NCBI GenBank assembly: GCA_943736015.1
Contig: OX031072.1
Location: forward strand, 9,141,501 to 9,205,500
Source of the DNA: Tridacna crocea
Lineage: Eukaryota > Mollusca > Bivalvia > Cardiida > Cardiidae
DNA: 64,000 nt
Reading direction: 5' to 3'
The first letter of the stretch is position 1; the number at the start of each line of letters is the position of its first letter. Position numbers and translations under genes: made by a program. This document shows positions 1 through 11,283 of this stretch, in pieces. The notes below the pieces were generated by a model. The model was not told where the DNA came from and made no database searches. It saw only the letters and a list, made by a program, of their open reading frames with translations.

Positions 1-426
1 ATTATGTGGATCGGCTCTGAATATGTTAATTACTCGGCACCGATTCAAGAGGGCTCCCTTTCAAAATTTTTAGTTTTCTGTAAATAATTAGTAAGGACGT
101 AAGTTTTGTTTCCATCCAATATTTAGTTCAGTTGTTGGATGGAACATGAACGCATGTATGAAAATACAAAGGACTGATATGGTCACGTTAGAAAAATGCT
201 GTTTTAACATTAGTCTCAATTTTGAAAATGCTTCTGCATAGCTTTTGATATTTTTCGTGCTTTTGTCCTAAGTGCAGCCCACACATAAGCACAAATTATG
301 AAAAATATTTTCTTTTAGAAGTACGAGAATGATCAACGCAACACGTGTTTGAATGGTCTAGATGCATGAATTTGCATTAGGCAGTTTATGAATCATTATT
401 CAGTCATCAACATAATTCTGTACATA
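1..426. other. Unannotated AT-rich sequence
   Basis: No ORF, RNA gene or recognised repeat was seen in this stretch, which ends where the first Helitron-like element begins. Confidence 0.5.
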
Positions 427-1664
427 TGATTGAAACTTTGGAAACAAAGTCATTATTTTGCCAAGCAATTTTAAAAAAGTCACCTGTAAAAGTCATTTCG
501 AAATCTGTCACCACCCCTACAATCATCACCACAGCAATGATTTTGATGAATTCTGCAAATAAATTTTGTATAGATCACCCAAGAACAATTTCTAGCAAAA
601 GAGCACATGCTTGAAAGTGACTAAAATCGTAAGTCCAACGAGAGAACCACATGTGGGTGCCAACAATAAGCTGTTGTTTTTCGACGGATTAAAAATTTCT
701 AAAACGATTTTTGAAAAGGGTCACCCTAGGAACATATCTGTGAAATTATTTCAAAGTCTGACCACCATTCCAGAGAAGATTTCTTTTTAAATTTCTTCAT
801 GTCCATATAGTATTAATAGCCCATATCAGAGCCACGTTTATTGATGGATCTAAATTTCCCGAACACTTTGCGAAAAGGGTCACCCAAGGAACATTTCTGT
901 GAAAGTATTTCAAAATCTGACCAGCCGTTCCAGCCGAGAATTTTTAATAATTTCTCCCCCCATCAGGGCCATGTTTCTAGACAGATCAAATTTCGCGATC
1001 AGTTTTTGAAAAGGGTCACCAGAGGAACATCTCTCGAAATTATTTCAAAATCTGACCAGTCGTTCCAGGGAAGAAGAATTTTTCGTATAGTGCAAGTAGC
1101 CCCCATTCACCAGAGCTACCTATGTATGTCTATTGACTGATGAAAAGGGTCACCCGAGGAACATCTCTGTGATATGATTCCAAAATCTGACCATCGGTGT
1201 CAGAGAAGAAGAATTTTTAAGAATTTCTTCATGGCCATAGTGCAAGTAGCCCTCATTTATCAGAGCCGTGTTTATAGACGGATCAAAATAAAGAAGACAT
1301 TTTAGGATTTTTTTTTTTTTCATTTCCGTATAGTGCAAGTAGCCCCCATTCAATAGAGCCAGGTCTGTTGACATCAAAATTTCGTGAACAATTTTTGAAA
1401 AGGGAAACACAAGGAACATATCTGTGAAATTATTTTAAATCTGACCAGCGGTTTCAGAGAAGAAGAATTTTCAAGAATTTCTTCATTTCCATTCAGTGCA
1501 AGTAGCCCTCATTCACCAGAGCCATGTTTCTTACGGGGTTAAAATTTCGCCTACAATTTTTGAAAAGGGTCACCCAAGGACCATCTCGGTGAAATGATTT
1601 CAAAATCTTATGAGCAGTTTCAGAGGTGAAGATTTTTAAAGGATTTCTTGGCAACGAGGGTTTT
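427..1664 (+). mobile_element. Helitron-like (pearl/HINE-type) element 1, truncated
   Basis: The left part (about 427-515) matches the 5' subterminal region of the elements at 24.4 and 61.1 kb. After unrelated sequence (about 516-670), five to six degenerate copies of the ~160-bp unit follow. Each holds a GATCAAA-rich box, the phrase AAAAGGGTCACCCAAGGAAC, a CTGACCAGCGGTTTCAGAG box and a GCAAGTAGCCCCCATTCA box. The 5' hairpin end and the 3' CTAA end are both missing. The right side fuses with mariner sequence near 1660, where a version of the family's GGCAACCAGAGTTTTTGA box is still readable. The element is non-coding; small ORFs across it follow the repeat period. The Helitron-like assignment comes from the complete relatives. 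Confidence 0.75.
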
Positions 1665-2201
1665 TGATCTAGCTGAAACTTTGCATGTGTAATGAGTTAT
1701 GTTTCTATAGGTTATGTGGCAAATTACAACTCTGACCTAATTGTGATTCGTGATTTACAGGTGTTTGAACTGAGTCCGATGTGAAATGGGAGCCTGTTGA
1801 GTGTCGTGCAGTGATCCAGTTTTTGTATTTGAAAGGACGCACACCACCGGAGACTTTTGATGAATTTAAAGAAACTTATGATGATAATGCCCCATCATAT
1901 GACCTTGTAAAATGCTGGCATCGTGAATTCAAATATGGCCGGAAGTCTGTACTAGAATGTAAATGACCATTGGGTTACAAGAAGGTAACAAGAAGTAATT
2001 TTACTCATTTTTACTCATTTTCTATCAGATGTCAGTCAAACAAGTGACTCAGTTCAAACACCTGTAAATCAGAAACCACAATTAGTTCAGAGCTGTAATT
2101 TGTCAAATAACCCATAGAGATATAAATCATTACACATGCAAAATCAGCTAGATCAGACAACCGAAAGTGGGTCAGGGGCATTACTTATAGAACGCCCCTC
2201 G
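1665..2201 (+). mobile_element. Internally deleted mariner element
   Basis: Two arms, about 1665-1774 and 2048-2158, are inverted copies of each other. The right side continues to a mariner-type terminus whose reverse complement starts ACGAGGGGCGTTCTATAAGT, followed by TA as expected for mariner targets. The outer ~40 bp of the left terminus are missing where it meets the Helitron-like element. Between the arms lies only the start of a transposase, so this is a short deletion derivative. Confidence 0.75.
1781..1966 (+). pseudogene. Mariner transposase N-terminal fragment (HTH region)
   Basis: About 60 codons resemble the N-terminal DNA-binding domain of mariner/SETMAR-type transposases. The run VECRAVIQFLYLKGRTPPET is followed by SYDLVKCWHREFKYGRKS, which is the paired helix-turn-helix layout of that family. 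The catalytic DDD domain is absent. The frame opens with GTG at 1781; the expected ATG a few bases upstream appears lost through a small deletion, and the frame stops at 1964-1966 before the usual linker. It sits between the two inverted arms, so it is what remains after internal deletion. It cannot be a functional transposase; at most it could make a DNA-binding peptide. Family assignment is by motif recognition and is fairly secure. Confidence 0.7.
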
Positions 2202-2828
2202 TAAAATGAACTTGTTGCTTCACGTTTAACTCGACCTACCTTCTTATATATACCCCGAAATTAGAATAAAAAATAAACGAAATTCCTCTTCCATCGGAGC
2301 AAACCGACATTTTCGTAGCCAACCTACACAATCGGAGCCTTTTTTAAATTACGCCTGTGTTTGTGTAGTTTTCTGTTGATTCTTGCATTGTGTGAATGGA
2401 AACGGCAAAGACAGTTATCTAAGCCTGTAGAACAGAAAATTTTCTTTACTTTGCTTATTTAATGGACAGAAAGAGCCTGTATTCATCTCCGAGATGTATG
2501 ATTTTGGCTACGGTCAACCCACGCCACAAATGATTCAGACAACATCGTACACCTATTCCCACCTTTCGTAGTGCAGAAAACACGTTGAAAGACAGGTGCA
2601 TCGAATGACATTCTCCTTTTTTTGAATTTCAAAGACATAAGAACACATAATTACCAATATTGACATGCCTACCTGTTTTGGGACTGTTTTTCAGCCCACA
2701 TCTTCAGAAACGGAAGACCAACACATTTTCTCATCGGAGCCATTGGCTCTGAATATGAAGTTTCCTACCCGTGATATAAGTCCAACTAGAATGATCCCTG
2801 TTTCTACCAAATCAAAAAGGCCGATGAT
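2202..2828. other. Unannotated sequence
   Basis: No gene or recognised repeat was found between the mariner terminus and the inverted-arm element. Confidence 0.4.
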
Positions 2829-5217
2829 ATTTACCTGACAGTTGTGTACACACTGAAGAAAATTCATACTGCGAGGCCGACTGTCGTGTACACAATGAAG
2901 CAAAACTCGTTGGGTGCCCGACGGTCGAGCCCGGAGTGATGAAATATCGTCTTGGAGGCACGATTACGTGTGCGCTATTGCCGATTTCTTCATTCAGTAC
3001 ACGATGCAGTCATGTCTGCACTGAAGAATCAGACTCTTATATACACATGTAAATGGGTTGGGCCAAAATGCAGACTATTATGTGAACCGGCACGGCGTAG
3101 ACAGTCTCATCAATTGGAGCACACGGCAATAGTTATATATATGGGGTGTTACTGAACAAATGCACAAGCATAGTTGGCATCCTTTTTATATGTCCGAAGG
3201 CTCATATTACCTTGTATTGTGCACCTTGTCGTCCGTCCGTCCGTTTGCAATTTCTTCTGTGCACAACTCCTCCTACAGTTTCCATCAGAATTAGATCCAT
3301 TTGAAATTTGCCACAATGGTATCCAGTCGTTTCGGCACCCGGTCATTTCTACACCCAGTCAGTTCGACACTTTATGGTCATTTTGACCCATATTTTGGTC
3401 AATTCGACAAACAAAATTTTTTTACAATAAATGGTCGTTTTGACCCCGTTCATTTTCCCCGTCCTGAATATTGAGCAAAAAAATATGATTGTGTCTTTGT
3501 TTGCACAGTATGTTGTAAATATTTCAACATTATTATTTTTTTTGCAGTATATAATGAAAAATACCTCTTTGCCGATGTTTATGTTTACTTTTTTTGTTCT
3601 ACTATTGCAGATACATTATCATCTTGATACATGCAGCGGTGGAATTGTATTTGCGGATATTGGTAATTGAAGAAGATAGAAATGTGTTATTATGTGTTTG
3701 TAGAACAGAATCTCTATGTACTTTTATATTTTTCATGTTGCTTGAATAAATGCTAATTATGAAACAAAATGTTTTGTTAGTTTGAATTAACTGTTTGTTT
3801 TGATTTGTTTGAATTTGATAATTGTATTTCGCAAATTATACCCACTGATAGATAGATAGGTTGTTTGCTTCAATTTGTATACTGTTGTCTAGATAGATTG
3901 TTTGCTTCAATTTGTATGCTGTTGTCAACAGTTTCTTTAAAAAATGTAATTTATTTAAAAACAGATAAAAAGTATTGGTAATTCATTTGGGTACTTATAT
4001 TCAAAGAGTTATCTAGATAGGCGTATCCCAAAAAGTATTTAAAGCAGATGCAACTGAAATTCAGCTACACATACTAGATGTGCTGTTGGAAATAACTATA
4101 TAGACTACTTAAATTTGCAGTGACAAGAATATGTTAATAGTTGTTTTGTGTGTTTGTTTTTAGAGTTTAGTGAATAATTGGAAGTTTTTGAAGGGGTGTG
4201 GTCGGGAGGAGAAAACGGGCTATTTCGTGCAATACATGTATGAGATGGCAGCATCCAACATGTGACACAGGTCGATCAAAAATTACTTTGTAGAAATTTT
4301 TATTTTTTCCCTCCACTGAAATAAACTACAGAAATCAATATCTGACTACACGAACCATACCATCCGATCTTTCATCTACTGCACAATTAATCTCCCTTAC
4401 CTTCTCCCTTACCTTTTACCACACAATCTCAAGTTGTAATGACCTTCAGTTACAAGCCTTTTGGACATATTGTAAAAAAAAACCACATATTTCATCCTTT
4501 TCACACAATGTTTTTAACTATATCAAAGAAAAACTCCATCACATTGAGTCACATTGAATTTGTTACCTGCAAATGATTTCAAGTGGTACACACACATCGA
4601 TTTTGATAGCTTGGAATATGGCCTGAACAGAAATTCAAAGTGAAAAGTTGGCTATTTCAAAAGTCAAGGGTAGATAATTTCAGAATACAAACAGTGATCC
4701 AAATTTTGAGAGTCACATGCACAACTAGACATCATGGAGATTCATTGTGGCAAGTTTGAAGTAGATCTAATTCTGATGGAAATTGTAGGAGGAGTTGCAC
4801 ACACAAATAACTGCTAACAGACGGATGGACGGACGGACGACCGGCTGTATAACATAATACCACCCTTCGGGTATGACACCCTGTATAAATGACTATTGCT
4901 CCACTGAGACGGTCTACGCCGTTCCAGTTCACGTTTTGGTCCAACCCATTTACATGTGTACATATCCAGATCCAGTTTCTTCAGTGCAGACACGACTGCA
5001 TCGTGTACTGAATGAAGAAACCGCAAATAGCACGCACGTAATCGCGCCTCCAAGATGATATTTCATCAGTCCGGGCAAGACAGTCGGGCACCGAACGAGT
5101 TTTCCTCCATTGCGTACACGAAAGTCGGGCACCCAAAAAGTTTTCCTTCATTGAGTACATGACAATCGTCTTCACAATATTAATTTTCTTCAGTGCATAC
5201 ATGACGGTCGGGTAAAT
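2829..5217. mobile_element. Element bounded by ~490-bp inverted arms
   Basis: The left arm (2829 to about 3318) and right arm (about 4737 to 5217) are inverted copies, diverged but alignable throughout. Shared landmarks are CACTGAAGAAAATT near the outer ends, GGAGGC.CGATTACGTG, TACACATGTAAATGGGTTGG, a GTCC/GGAC tetranucleotide run, and CAACTCCTCCTACA near the inner ends. The right arm carries one extra ~45-bp internal duplication. The ~1.4-kb centre has no transposase. The short ORFs in both arms (from 2952 +, and from 5053 -) are parallel only because the arms are homologous, and the left one lacks an ATG. No clear TSD was found, so two independent inverted copies of one repeat remain possible. 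Confidence 0.6.
3319..4736. other. Centre of the inverted-arm element
   Basis: AT-rich sequence without a convincing gene. Near 3326-3440 there are repeated TTTCGGCAC/GGTCATTT/GTTCGACA phrases typical of another short interspersed repeat. At about 3846-3930 there is a two-copy ~48-bp tandem repeat (TTGTTTGCTTCAATTTGTAT). Confidence 0.4.
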
Positions 5218-5254
5218 AGTCACTTTGTATAAAAAAAATAGAAATAAAGCTCAT

Positions 5255-5480
5255 TTAACCCTTTACCAAACAACAAAATTCTAGACCTGTCCAAATTGAA
5301 AGCATTTGCAGATGATAAAATAAATGTAACTCAAAGATTGAAATTTGTTGCCAGCAGGGTAAAAAACATGGTGGAAAAAGGAGAAAATGCTGGTTACCAG
5401 CATTTTCTCCTTTTCCCACAATGTTTTCAAAAGGTTTCTATCTCAGGGTCGTGAAAACCAGGAATTGTTTGGTAAAGGAT
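5255..5480 (+). mobile_element. TTAA MITE, family A (reference description)
   Basis: Family A copies are about 194-235 bp. They begin TTAA then CCCTTTACCAAACGACAA and end with ATTGTTTGGTAAAGGG then TTAA. The centre is a near-perfect ~65-bp palindrome with arms reading CATTGTGGGAAAAGGAGAAA and GCATTTTCTCCTTTTCCCAC around TGGTTACCA. The left flank carries a CCAAATTGAAAGCATTTGCA box. The TTAA target plus CCCTTT termini fit piggyBac-type MITEs; Kolobok also uses TTAA, so the superfamily is an inference. This copy is complete, though its right terminus has drifted to GGTAAAGGAT. Other copies below are described only where they differ. '+' means the CCAAATTGAAAGC box is on the left. Confidence 0.85.
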
Positions 5481-5494
5481 TCAGCTATCTTCAG

Positions 5495-5548
5495 TGGTAG
5501 TCTTTCAGTTTGGTCAAGTCCAAAATTTGTCCTAGGGTAAAAGGTTTA
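5495..5548 (-). mobile_element. MITE family A fragment
   Basis: Only the outer ~50 bp survive, in inverse orientation (TTTCAGTTTGGTCAAGTCCA). It is wedged between two plus-oriented copies. Confidence 0.6.
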
Positions 5549-5757
5549 ACTCCTAACCAAACGACAAATTTTTAAAATTGACCAAATTGAAAGCACTTGC
5601 AGTCGACAAAATAAAGGTAGATCTAACCCAAAAATTGAAACTTGTTTCCAGCAGTGTAGAAAACATTGTGGGAAAAGGAGAAAATGCTGGTTACCATGAT
5701 TCAAAAGTCTTCTGTCTCGGGGTCGTAAAAACCAGGGATTGTTTGGTATAGGGTTAA
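5546..5757 (+). mobile_element. MITE family A copy with damaged palindrome
   Basis: Flanked by TTAA at 5546-5549 and 5754-5757. The right palindrome arm is largely deleted just after TGGTTACCA, leaving the left arm intact. Confidence 0.85.
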
Positions 5758-6126
5758 CCTAGTCCAAATATTTAGACGTACACATGCTTGTTTGCCGTTC
5801 AACATTTATTTTTTGGACATTTCACATTTTACTTTTCTTTTGCATGTTATGTCTAAACGGGCCCTACTTAGTTCTATGTAGCAAATTTGATTTCCTAAAG
5901 TTCGGGATAATGGTGAAAAAGCACTCAAGTAAACATGATAGATAACTTAACTGTATACAAATTTACTTTTCTGACTCTGAAAAAGGGCCACATTCATGAT
6001 ATATTCATCTTGCGTTCAATCGTGTAACTTTTTCAACACAAAAGCCGCCATGTATACAAGCATATTTCGGGTTAAATAAAAAAACAAACTTCCGAAAGAT
6101 TTTTGAACGAAATCCGATTAGCGCAC

Positions 6127-6158
6127 GCCCCCCCCACCCCCCACCACCACCACCACGG
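6127..6158. repeat. C-run and CAC microsatellite
   Basis: Runs of C followed by (CAC)n. Confidence 0.85.
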
Positions 6159-7838
6159 ATTGTAACCTTAGATTTGGCAACCATTTTCTGAAGTTCTGTT
6201 TACCAAAATTATTTCTAAAACCTTAACATAAATTAATGTGAAATGCCTGTATAATCATAGTCCCGACTTGTTCACATCAAATCATGTATATATTCAACGA
6301 TAAGAACATATTCAGCCTTCGGTCTTGTGCCGAAAGCTGAATTTAGACATGGGAAACCCCGGCCTCATTGCGTGGCTTTATATATCCATTGGACAGTTCA
6401 TGAAAAACATACCATATACCAGAACTCAAGTAAAATGCTTCCTATCACCAGAAGTAACTGAAGTAACTGTTTGCATAATATAAATGAACTGTTCTAAGTC
6501 AATTAGGTCAGTTTTTGGAACGGGACGGACGTGTGTAAAATTTAACGTCTGTTGGTCTTCTCTTGACAGCAGCACTAGAATACCAGAAAATAAAAAGATA
6601 CACTTTTTGCAGTATTTCTGCTCAAGCAAACTTAATTGTACAAAAATCAAGTTGTGGAATTAAAATTCATGTAAATAAATTTAATTTGGCTACACGCGAA
6701 ACCTCACGCCAAAAATAATAATAATAAAGTATCATTTTTTTCTATTGTCTCGTGTAAAATGACAGACAGTAACTTGACACCCTTATTGACATTATCTTTC
6801 TCAAACTATGCGGAAATACATATCCATAAATTTACCGACATGAAAAATTGATTGGTGCAAAAAACGCAGAAACCCATGACACAACAGAATGTTCCGTTAG
6901 ACTCAGCCCGGTCAGAGACTTCCAATCGTCTTTTCAGCTTTTTAATTACTTAAACAGAAAATTTTCGTAATTATCTTGATCTGACAGACTTGTTTTGCTG
7001 CAAATCATAAATATGCAGTTTAGAATCATTATTGTCCAACCCTCTAGTATGAACTTAACCACAGATTTACAGCTCAGGGTTAAGTGTGCCTTGAGCGGAA
7101 ATACCGGTTTTGGTTCCTTCTATCAATTTATTAGCAGTTGTGAAGAAGGACTAGGAATTTTCTTCAAAACTACTTTATCATAAATCACCTATGTCCATAT
7201 CTTTATCTACGTAAAATAAGGCCATGCACATAAAACATCATAAAATCCGATATGTAACACTCAACCAATAATTCAAGAAATTTATCACTCTATTTAACAC
7301 ACAACATCCAAAAAGTATCAGAAACTCGGGTTGGATGGGAATCCGGCGAAATCGATTCAGAAAACGGTGGAACGAACTAGATTTGGAACGAGTTACTAGG
7401 ACATTCTCTCGATGTTTCTTTTATTTATGAATAGTCTTAAAACTCGATAACCGTCTATAATGGACCATTAAACGATTCAGTACTTCTTTCTTGGAAAAAT
7501 TATATTTGTGAATGAGGGTTGCCCCTTTCTGTAATACTTTAATGGAGGTAAAGGAATTTCGTTTAAAAAATTTCGTTTGGTTGCCGTTAACCCGCGATTA
7601 CTACACATTTACATACCGGTTTTACTTCAAAAACAGGTTAGTGTGAAATAGGAGCGGATTTAACTCATAAAATGTAAGTGTTTTAGAACCAAGTCTTTAA
7701 TATCGATTCAATATTGATTTATCTTGTTACCGATACCAGTTTCATTGGGCATTTTGCATTTTAAGTATCCAAATTTGTTGCTCAAACAGCGACAAGATTT
7801 GATGTCGGAGTTTGCTAATGGAACCTATGAAGGGCCCG

Positions 7839-7896
7839 ATAAGACCCTACGTACACGATGAATGTCAAAATGTGAAATAACGTAAGTAGGGTCTTA
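7839..7896. other. Short hairpin
   Basis: ATAAGACCCTACGTAC pairs with GTAAGTAGGGTCTTAT (15 of 16) across a ~26-nt loop. Function is unknown. Confidence 0.6.
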
Positions 7897-8395
7897 TAAA
7901 TAGGACTAAGGGTTAACCGAAAAAAATGCTTCTTTGAGTCGAAGTTCGACTAGATCTACTGTTTGCTGCAAGTCCATTGAGAAGGTAGAGCAATGTCGGG
8001 TATTGTCGACCGTCGGCAGTTATCGTCAATTCTTTATTGTGTCCTTTAATTCCATGAAAGATGAACAAAATTCATTTTTATGATGTAAAATATGACATAA
8101 ATATTTTATCTAATCACAGTGCCGGAAGTAAACAGTACTCTGTAAGTCCCAAAGAATCAGTAAAATTTTACAGTAATAAAATTTCCCAACGTTAACGTCT
8201 ACGATAAGGAGAGTGGTGGTTTTTGTCAGCGTGAAGGGTGTACTGAAACGTGCTCGATAGCTTGAAATCAAACTTAAATACGAGTATCAGATATAAAATA
8301 GTGTTTGCATCACAAAATTGAGCGTATTTTGTTCACCATAAAGCAGCTTATTCATGTGTCGATGACTGACGATGCTTATTTGTGTGATGGGCAAT

Positions 8396-8981
8396 TATCG
8401 ACAGATTTAGACATGAATAAAAGAAATAAGAATTAATATGTTTTATATAACCACAATTCCTTTTTATCTTTCGGGTTACAGCTATGTCCAGACAAATTTT
8501 GTCTTGTAAACTCCAAAATGAGGTCAATACTCGTCAAATAACATGTCATAGGCCATAGAAATGGTGCGCAGCGGTGCAATGTCCAGACATCTTAGTCCAT
8601 GATATTACCAATGTGTACCTGTTCGGCCTTCTTATGCGGTTGTACCTATGTTACGGGTCAAGTTTTGCTTTAATTGCTTTATATTAGATCTAATTCGGCG
8701 ATGAGTACTGAATAAAACCTATAATGATGATTTAAAATAGGATTTTGATGTTAAATTCTTGAAAATTAAATACAATGTCGATAATAGATGAAGCCTGTCG
8801 ATATCACCCGACGTACCCTTATGTAATGCTGGCGTTGTTTGCTACAATACGCAACTTAACACCATTATATTATACGTGTAGATCAGTAGAGTATCCGCAA
8901 AATAAACCACTGATAACTTCAGTTTGTATTTAAAGCGGCTGTTATCGACACCACACTTTCCGATCTCTTAAAGTGTCGATA
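8396..8981. promoter_or_regulatory. Cluster of five TGTCGATA octamers
   Basis: Exact TGTCGATA occurs at 8776-8783, 8796-8803 and 8974-8981. Its reverse complement TATCGACA occurs at 8396-8403 and 8943-8950. Near-matches lie at 8008-8030 and 8357. One copy of an octamer on either strand in this length would be unlikely by chance. The core resembles TATCGATA, the DRE recognised by DREF/BEAF-type factors in insects; that link is a guess. The cluster ends just before the candidate first exon. Confidence 0.4.
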
Positions 8982-9001
8982 ATAGGGTCCGAAAGTCTCA
9001 T

Positions 9002-9031
9002 CACGTGAACGCGAGAGTTCATCACTTCCGG
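9002..9031 (+). promoter_or_regulatory. Candidate TATA-less promoter motifs (E-box, ETS)
   Basis: A perfect E-box CACGTG at 9002-9007 and an ETS-type CTTCCGG at 9025-9031 lie 65-95 bp upstream of the first ATG of the candidate exon. That pairing is common in TATA-less promoters of widely expressed metazoan genes. Inference only. Confidence 0.35.
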
Positions 9032-9065
9032 GATCCACCGTAAATTTATCGCCTTTTCATCACAG

Positions 9066-9209
9066 TATGTTGAGAGATACACGAAGCAATTACGAATGAT
9101 GAAGGAAGATTTAAAAAGTCCAAGCGATTTGAAAATTTCGGAAGTCGATCAGAGAACGATATGTGACTATGAATACGCCACAGTAAAGAAGAGATCGTGT
9201 TCAGCGCAG
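9066..9209 (+). CDS. Candidate 5' coding exon of an unrecognised gene
   Basis: The frame is open from about 9009 to 9209 and runs exactly to a good splice donor, GCGCAG|GTAAAC at 9210. The first ATG is at 9096, giving 38 codons that start MMKEDLKSPSDLKISEV and end KKRSCSAQ in phase 0. A CACAG before 9066 could alternatively be an acceptor, making this an internal exon; the promoter-like motifs just upstream favour a first exon. Composition is hydrophilic, with K, D, E and S, and differs from the surrounding AT-rich sequence. It is outside all recognised transposons. The protein family was not recognised. A possible continuation is the open stretch at 10472-10576. Confidence is limited because no transcript or homolog could be checked. 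Confidence 0.4.
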
Positions 9210-9542
9210 GTAAACAGGTTGATGGTTCAACCTACTTTCGGTTTCGTATTCAATAGAATCATGCTTTTTTGACAGAGTTAAATCAAAAAAGGTGAATCAC
9301 GTTTCTTTCACAAAACTACAGCTGTGTGAAGGCATAAAATGAAAGCAAAAGTACGACACAAGACGTTTTAAAGCAGATATTTATAGATCTATTTGTAATC
9401 CGCAATTTGCCGAGGGCGATCGTGCAGCGAGATCTACGTTGAGCCGCTGTTAATTTCAGCCTTAGGTAATATACAAGTATTTTCAAGACAGCCACTCCAG
9501 TATTATGTCTTTAAATATCAAATATAAGAGAGTTCAAATTCA

Positions 9543-9575
9543 AGATCAGACTGCATGTTCATTGCAGTCTGATCT
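9543..9575. repeat. GATCAGACTGC palindrome (13-bp perfect arms)
   Basis: AGATCAGACTGCA and TGCAGTCTGATCT surround a 7-nt loop. Related sequences occur at about 12690-12725, 21393-21432, 32030-32060 and 41272-41314, so this is a short interspersed palindromic repeat. Confidence 0.7.
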
Positions 9576-9612
9576 AGATCGACACTTTGCTGAAAGGTAT
9601 GTAATTATCTTC

Positions 9613-9848
9613 TTAGCACAAGACAGAATCTTTGACTGATCCAAATTAAAAGGATTTGCAGATGACAATTAATGCCGTATAGAATAAAGATCTAGTACTC
9701 AAATGATGGAAATTTATTTGAGAGGGAAGAAAATATTATTGGAAAAGGAAAAAAATGCTGGTTACCAGCATTTAATCCTTTTCCTACAATTTTTTCATAA
9801 GGCTTCCTCCGGGTCTTTAAAAATCAGGATTGTGTTGTAAAGTATTAA
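9613..9848 (+). mobile_element. MITE family A copy
   Basis: Recognisable palindrome around TGGTTACCA near 9760. The left end has decayed; the right end is TTAA at 9845-9848. Confidence 0.75.
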
Positions 9849-9996
9849 TTGTGCTTCAAAAGCCAAGGGTCATTTAAGAAAAATGCAATATGCTTGTTTC
9901 ACTATGCACACTGAATATTACCTTTGTGCATAGTACTTTGGAAAGATACCCATGACCAATTGCACTAACTGGCAGTCTGGCACATGAATGAAATGT

Positions 9997-10180
9997 TTAA
10001 CCCTTTCTGTACAGAAAACAGTTTATGAAAACAATGTGGAAATAGGAGAAAATGCTGGTAACCAGACCAGCATGTCTTCTTTTTCTTAGGGTATTATCAA
10101 CCCTTCCAAAAATGAATTTCAACTTTTTAGCCACTCTTACATTTTTGTCTGCTAGTGTTTTGATTTGTACAAGTCATTTA
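9997..10180 (-). mobile_element. MITE family A copy, minus orientation
   Basis: Begins with TTAACCCTTT at 9997. The palindrome is shortened and diverged. It is followed directly by another minus copy. Confidence 0.75.
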
Positions 10181-10381
10181 CCCTAGTGCTTTCAAGGAAG
10201 ATGCCTTTTGATAACATTGTGGGTAAAGGAGAAAATGCTGGTAACCATCATTTCCTCCCTTTTCCACAATGTTTTCTACTCATTCAAAGACAAATTCCAT
10301 TCTTCCAGCCCCATTTAAATTGTTGTTTCCTAATGTTTTCAATTGGAAAAGTTTAGGATCTGTCCTGTGATAAAGAATTAA
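10177..10381 (-). mobile_element. MITE family A copy, minus orientation
   Basis: Palindrome around 10215-10275; right TTAA at 10378-10381. The ORF across it at 10165-10356 is an artefact of the repeat. Confidence 0.8.
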
Positions 10382-10471
10382 GCAATTTTTGCTCTAGTGA
10401 GCTAAAAACCTGTATTAAGAAATGTACTATACATGTATTTACAAACATCTCTTCCTAATATACTTTCAGAG

Positions 10472-10576
10472 CTTTCTCCTGCTAGAAGAATGACACTAAA
10501 AAGGAACCATGATTCCAAGACAACTGCACCTTACAGGGACCACATGTTATGCAGTGGTGTTCTCATATATGTATAA
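10472..10576 (+). CDS. Possible downstream or terminal exon, speculative
   Basis: A pyrimidine-rich tract and TTTCAG at 10464-10469 precede an open frame of 34 codons ending in TAA. It begins LSPARRMTLKRNHDSKTTAP and continues YRDHMLCSGV. The composition is basic and hydrophilic and looks more protein-like than neighbouring AT-rich frames. To join in phase 0 with the exon ending at 9209 the acceptor must be the CAGAG| variant (exon from 10472); use of the first AG would shift the frame. No polyadenylation signal is evident close downstream. It could equally be chance. Confidence 0.2.
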   Translation, partial: LSPARRMTLKRNHDSKTTAPYRDHMLCSGVLIYV

Positions 10577-11283
10577 TTGGACATGCAGTCATTTAAACAT
10601 TTAATTAAAGAAAAATAGTGCTGTATAGTATTAATTTTCTATGTTTACCATCTTTGCACGGCAAAGAAGTTCATGCTAGTATTTACCGGTACTGCTCAAT
10701 AGTGAAAAGGGTATCAAAATCCTAACCGAGAAATGACACTAAATTAAAACAGCATTGCAGTAGACTGCTTTTGAAAATATTGTGATCAAATATGTTGCTC
10801 ACAGTCAGCAATATCCATTTGCCATAATGTTTTCATCTCGTTCTTTCAATTATTTTTCTCCATTTGCCTCAGATTTTATCTAGTGTTAAAAGTAAAGTTA
10901 GGTTTCATGACTTTGTTAAATAAAGGACAAGCAATATTCTTGTTTATGTTTAGAACAAAATCCTTAATGCTCCTTGAAGAGTGAAAGCAATATACATGTA
11001 GTAAAATTCAGTCATTGACATTGTGTGGAAAAAGAAATTTCGTTACATACAAGTCTTATTAGCTGCACAAAATTAATAGTCCTTTGAAAACATTGTGAGA
11101 AATGGCAAATTAAGAAACAATTTTGCATTTTTTAACAATATTTTTTTCTGAAGCAGAAATTTGCTTCATCAAGGGACCCAAATAACATGAGAATAATGCA
11201 AAAGTGTTTTGTTACTACAAATGTAATAAAGATAAATAATTAAATATCTACAAAACTTTTAAGATTTCTCATGTTTATTTTGT

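Larger units (their letters stand above)
5758..8390. other. Mostly unique AT-rich sequence
   Basis: No gene could be supported. It contains a C-rich/CAC microsatellite at 6127-6158 and a small hairpin at 7839-7896. ORFs at 6426-6650 (-) and 6995-7183 (+) show no recognisable features. Confidence 0.4.

Noticed and set aside
2952-3155. Protein gene with GGAGGC.CGATTACGTG start
   Set aside because: The frame starts with TTG, and the counterpart in the other arm is explained by arm homology; kept only as a finding about the arms.
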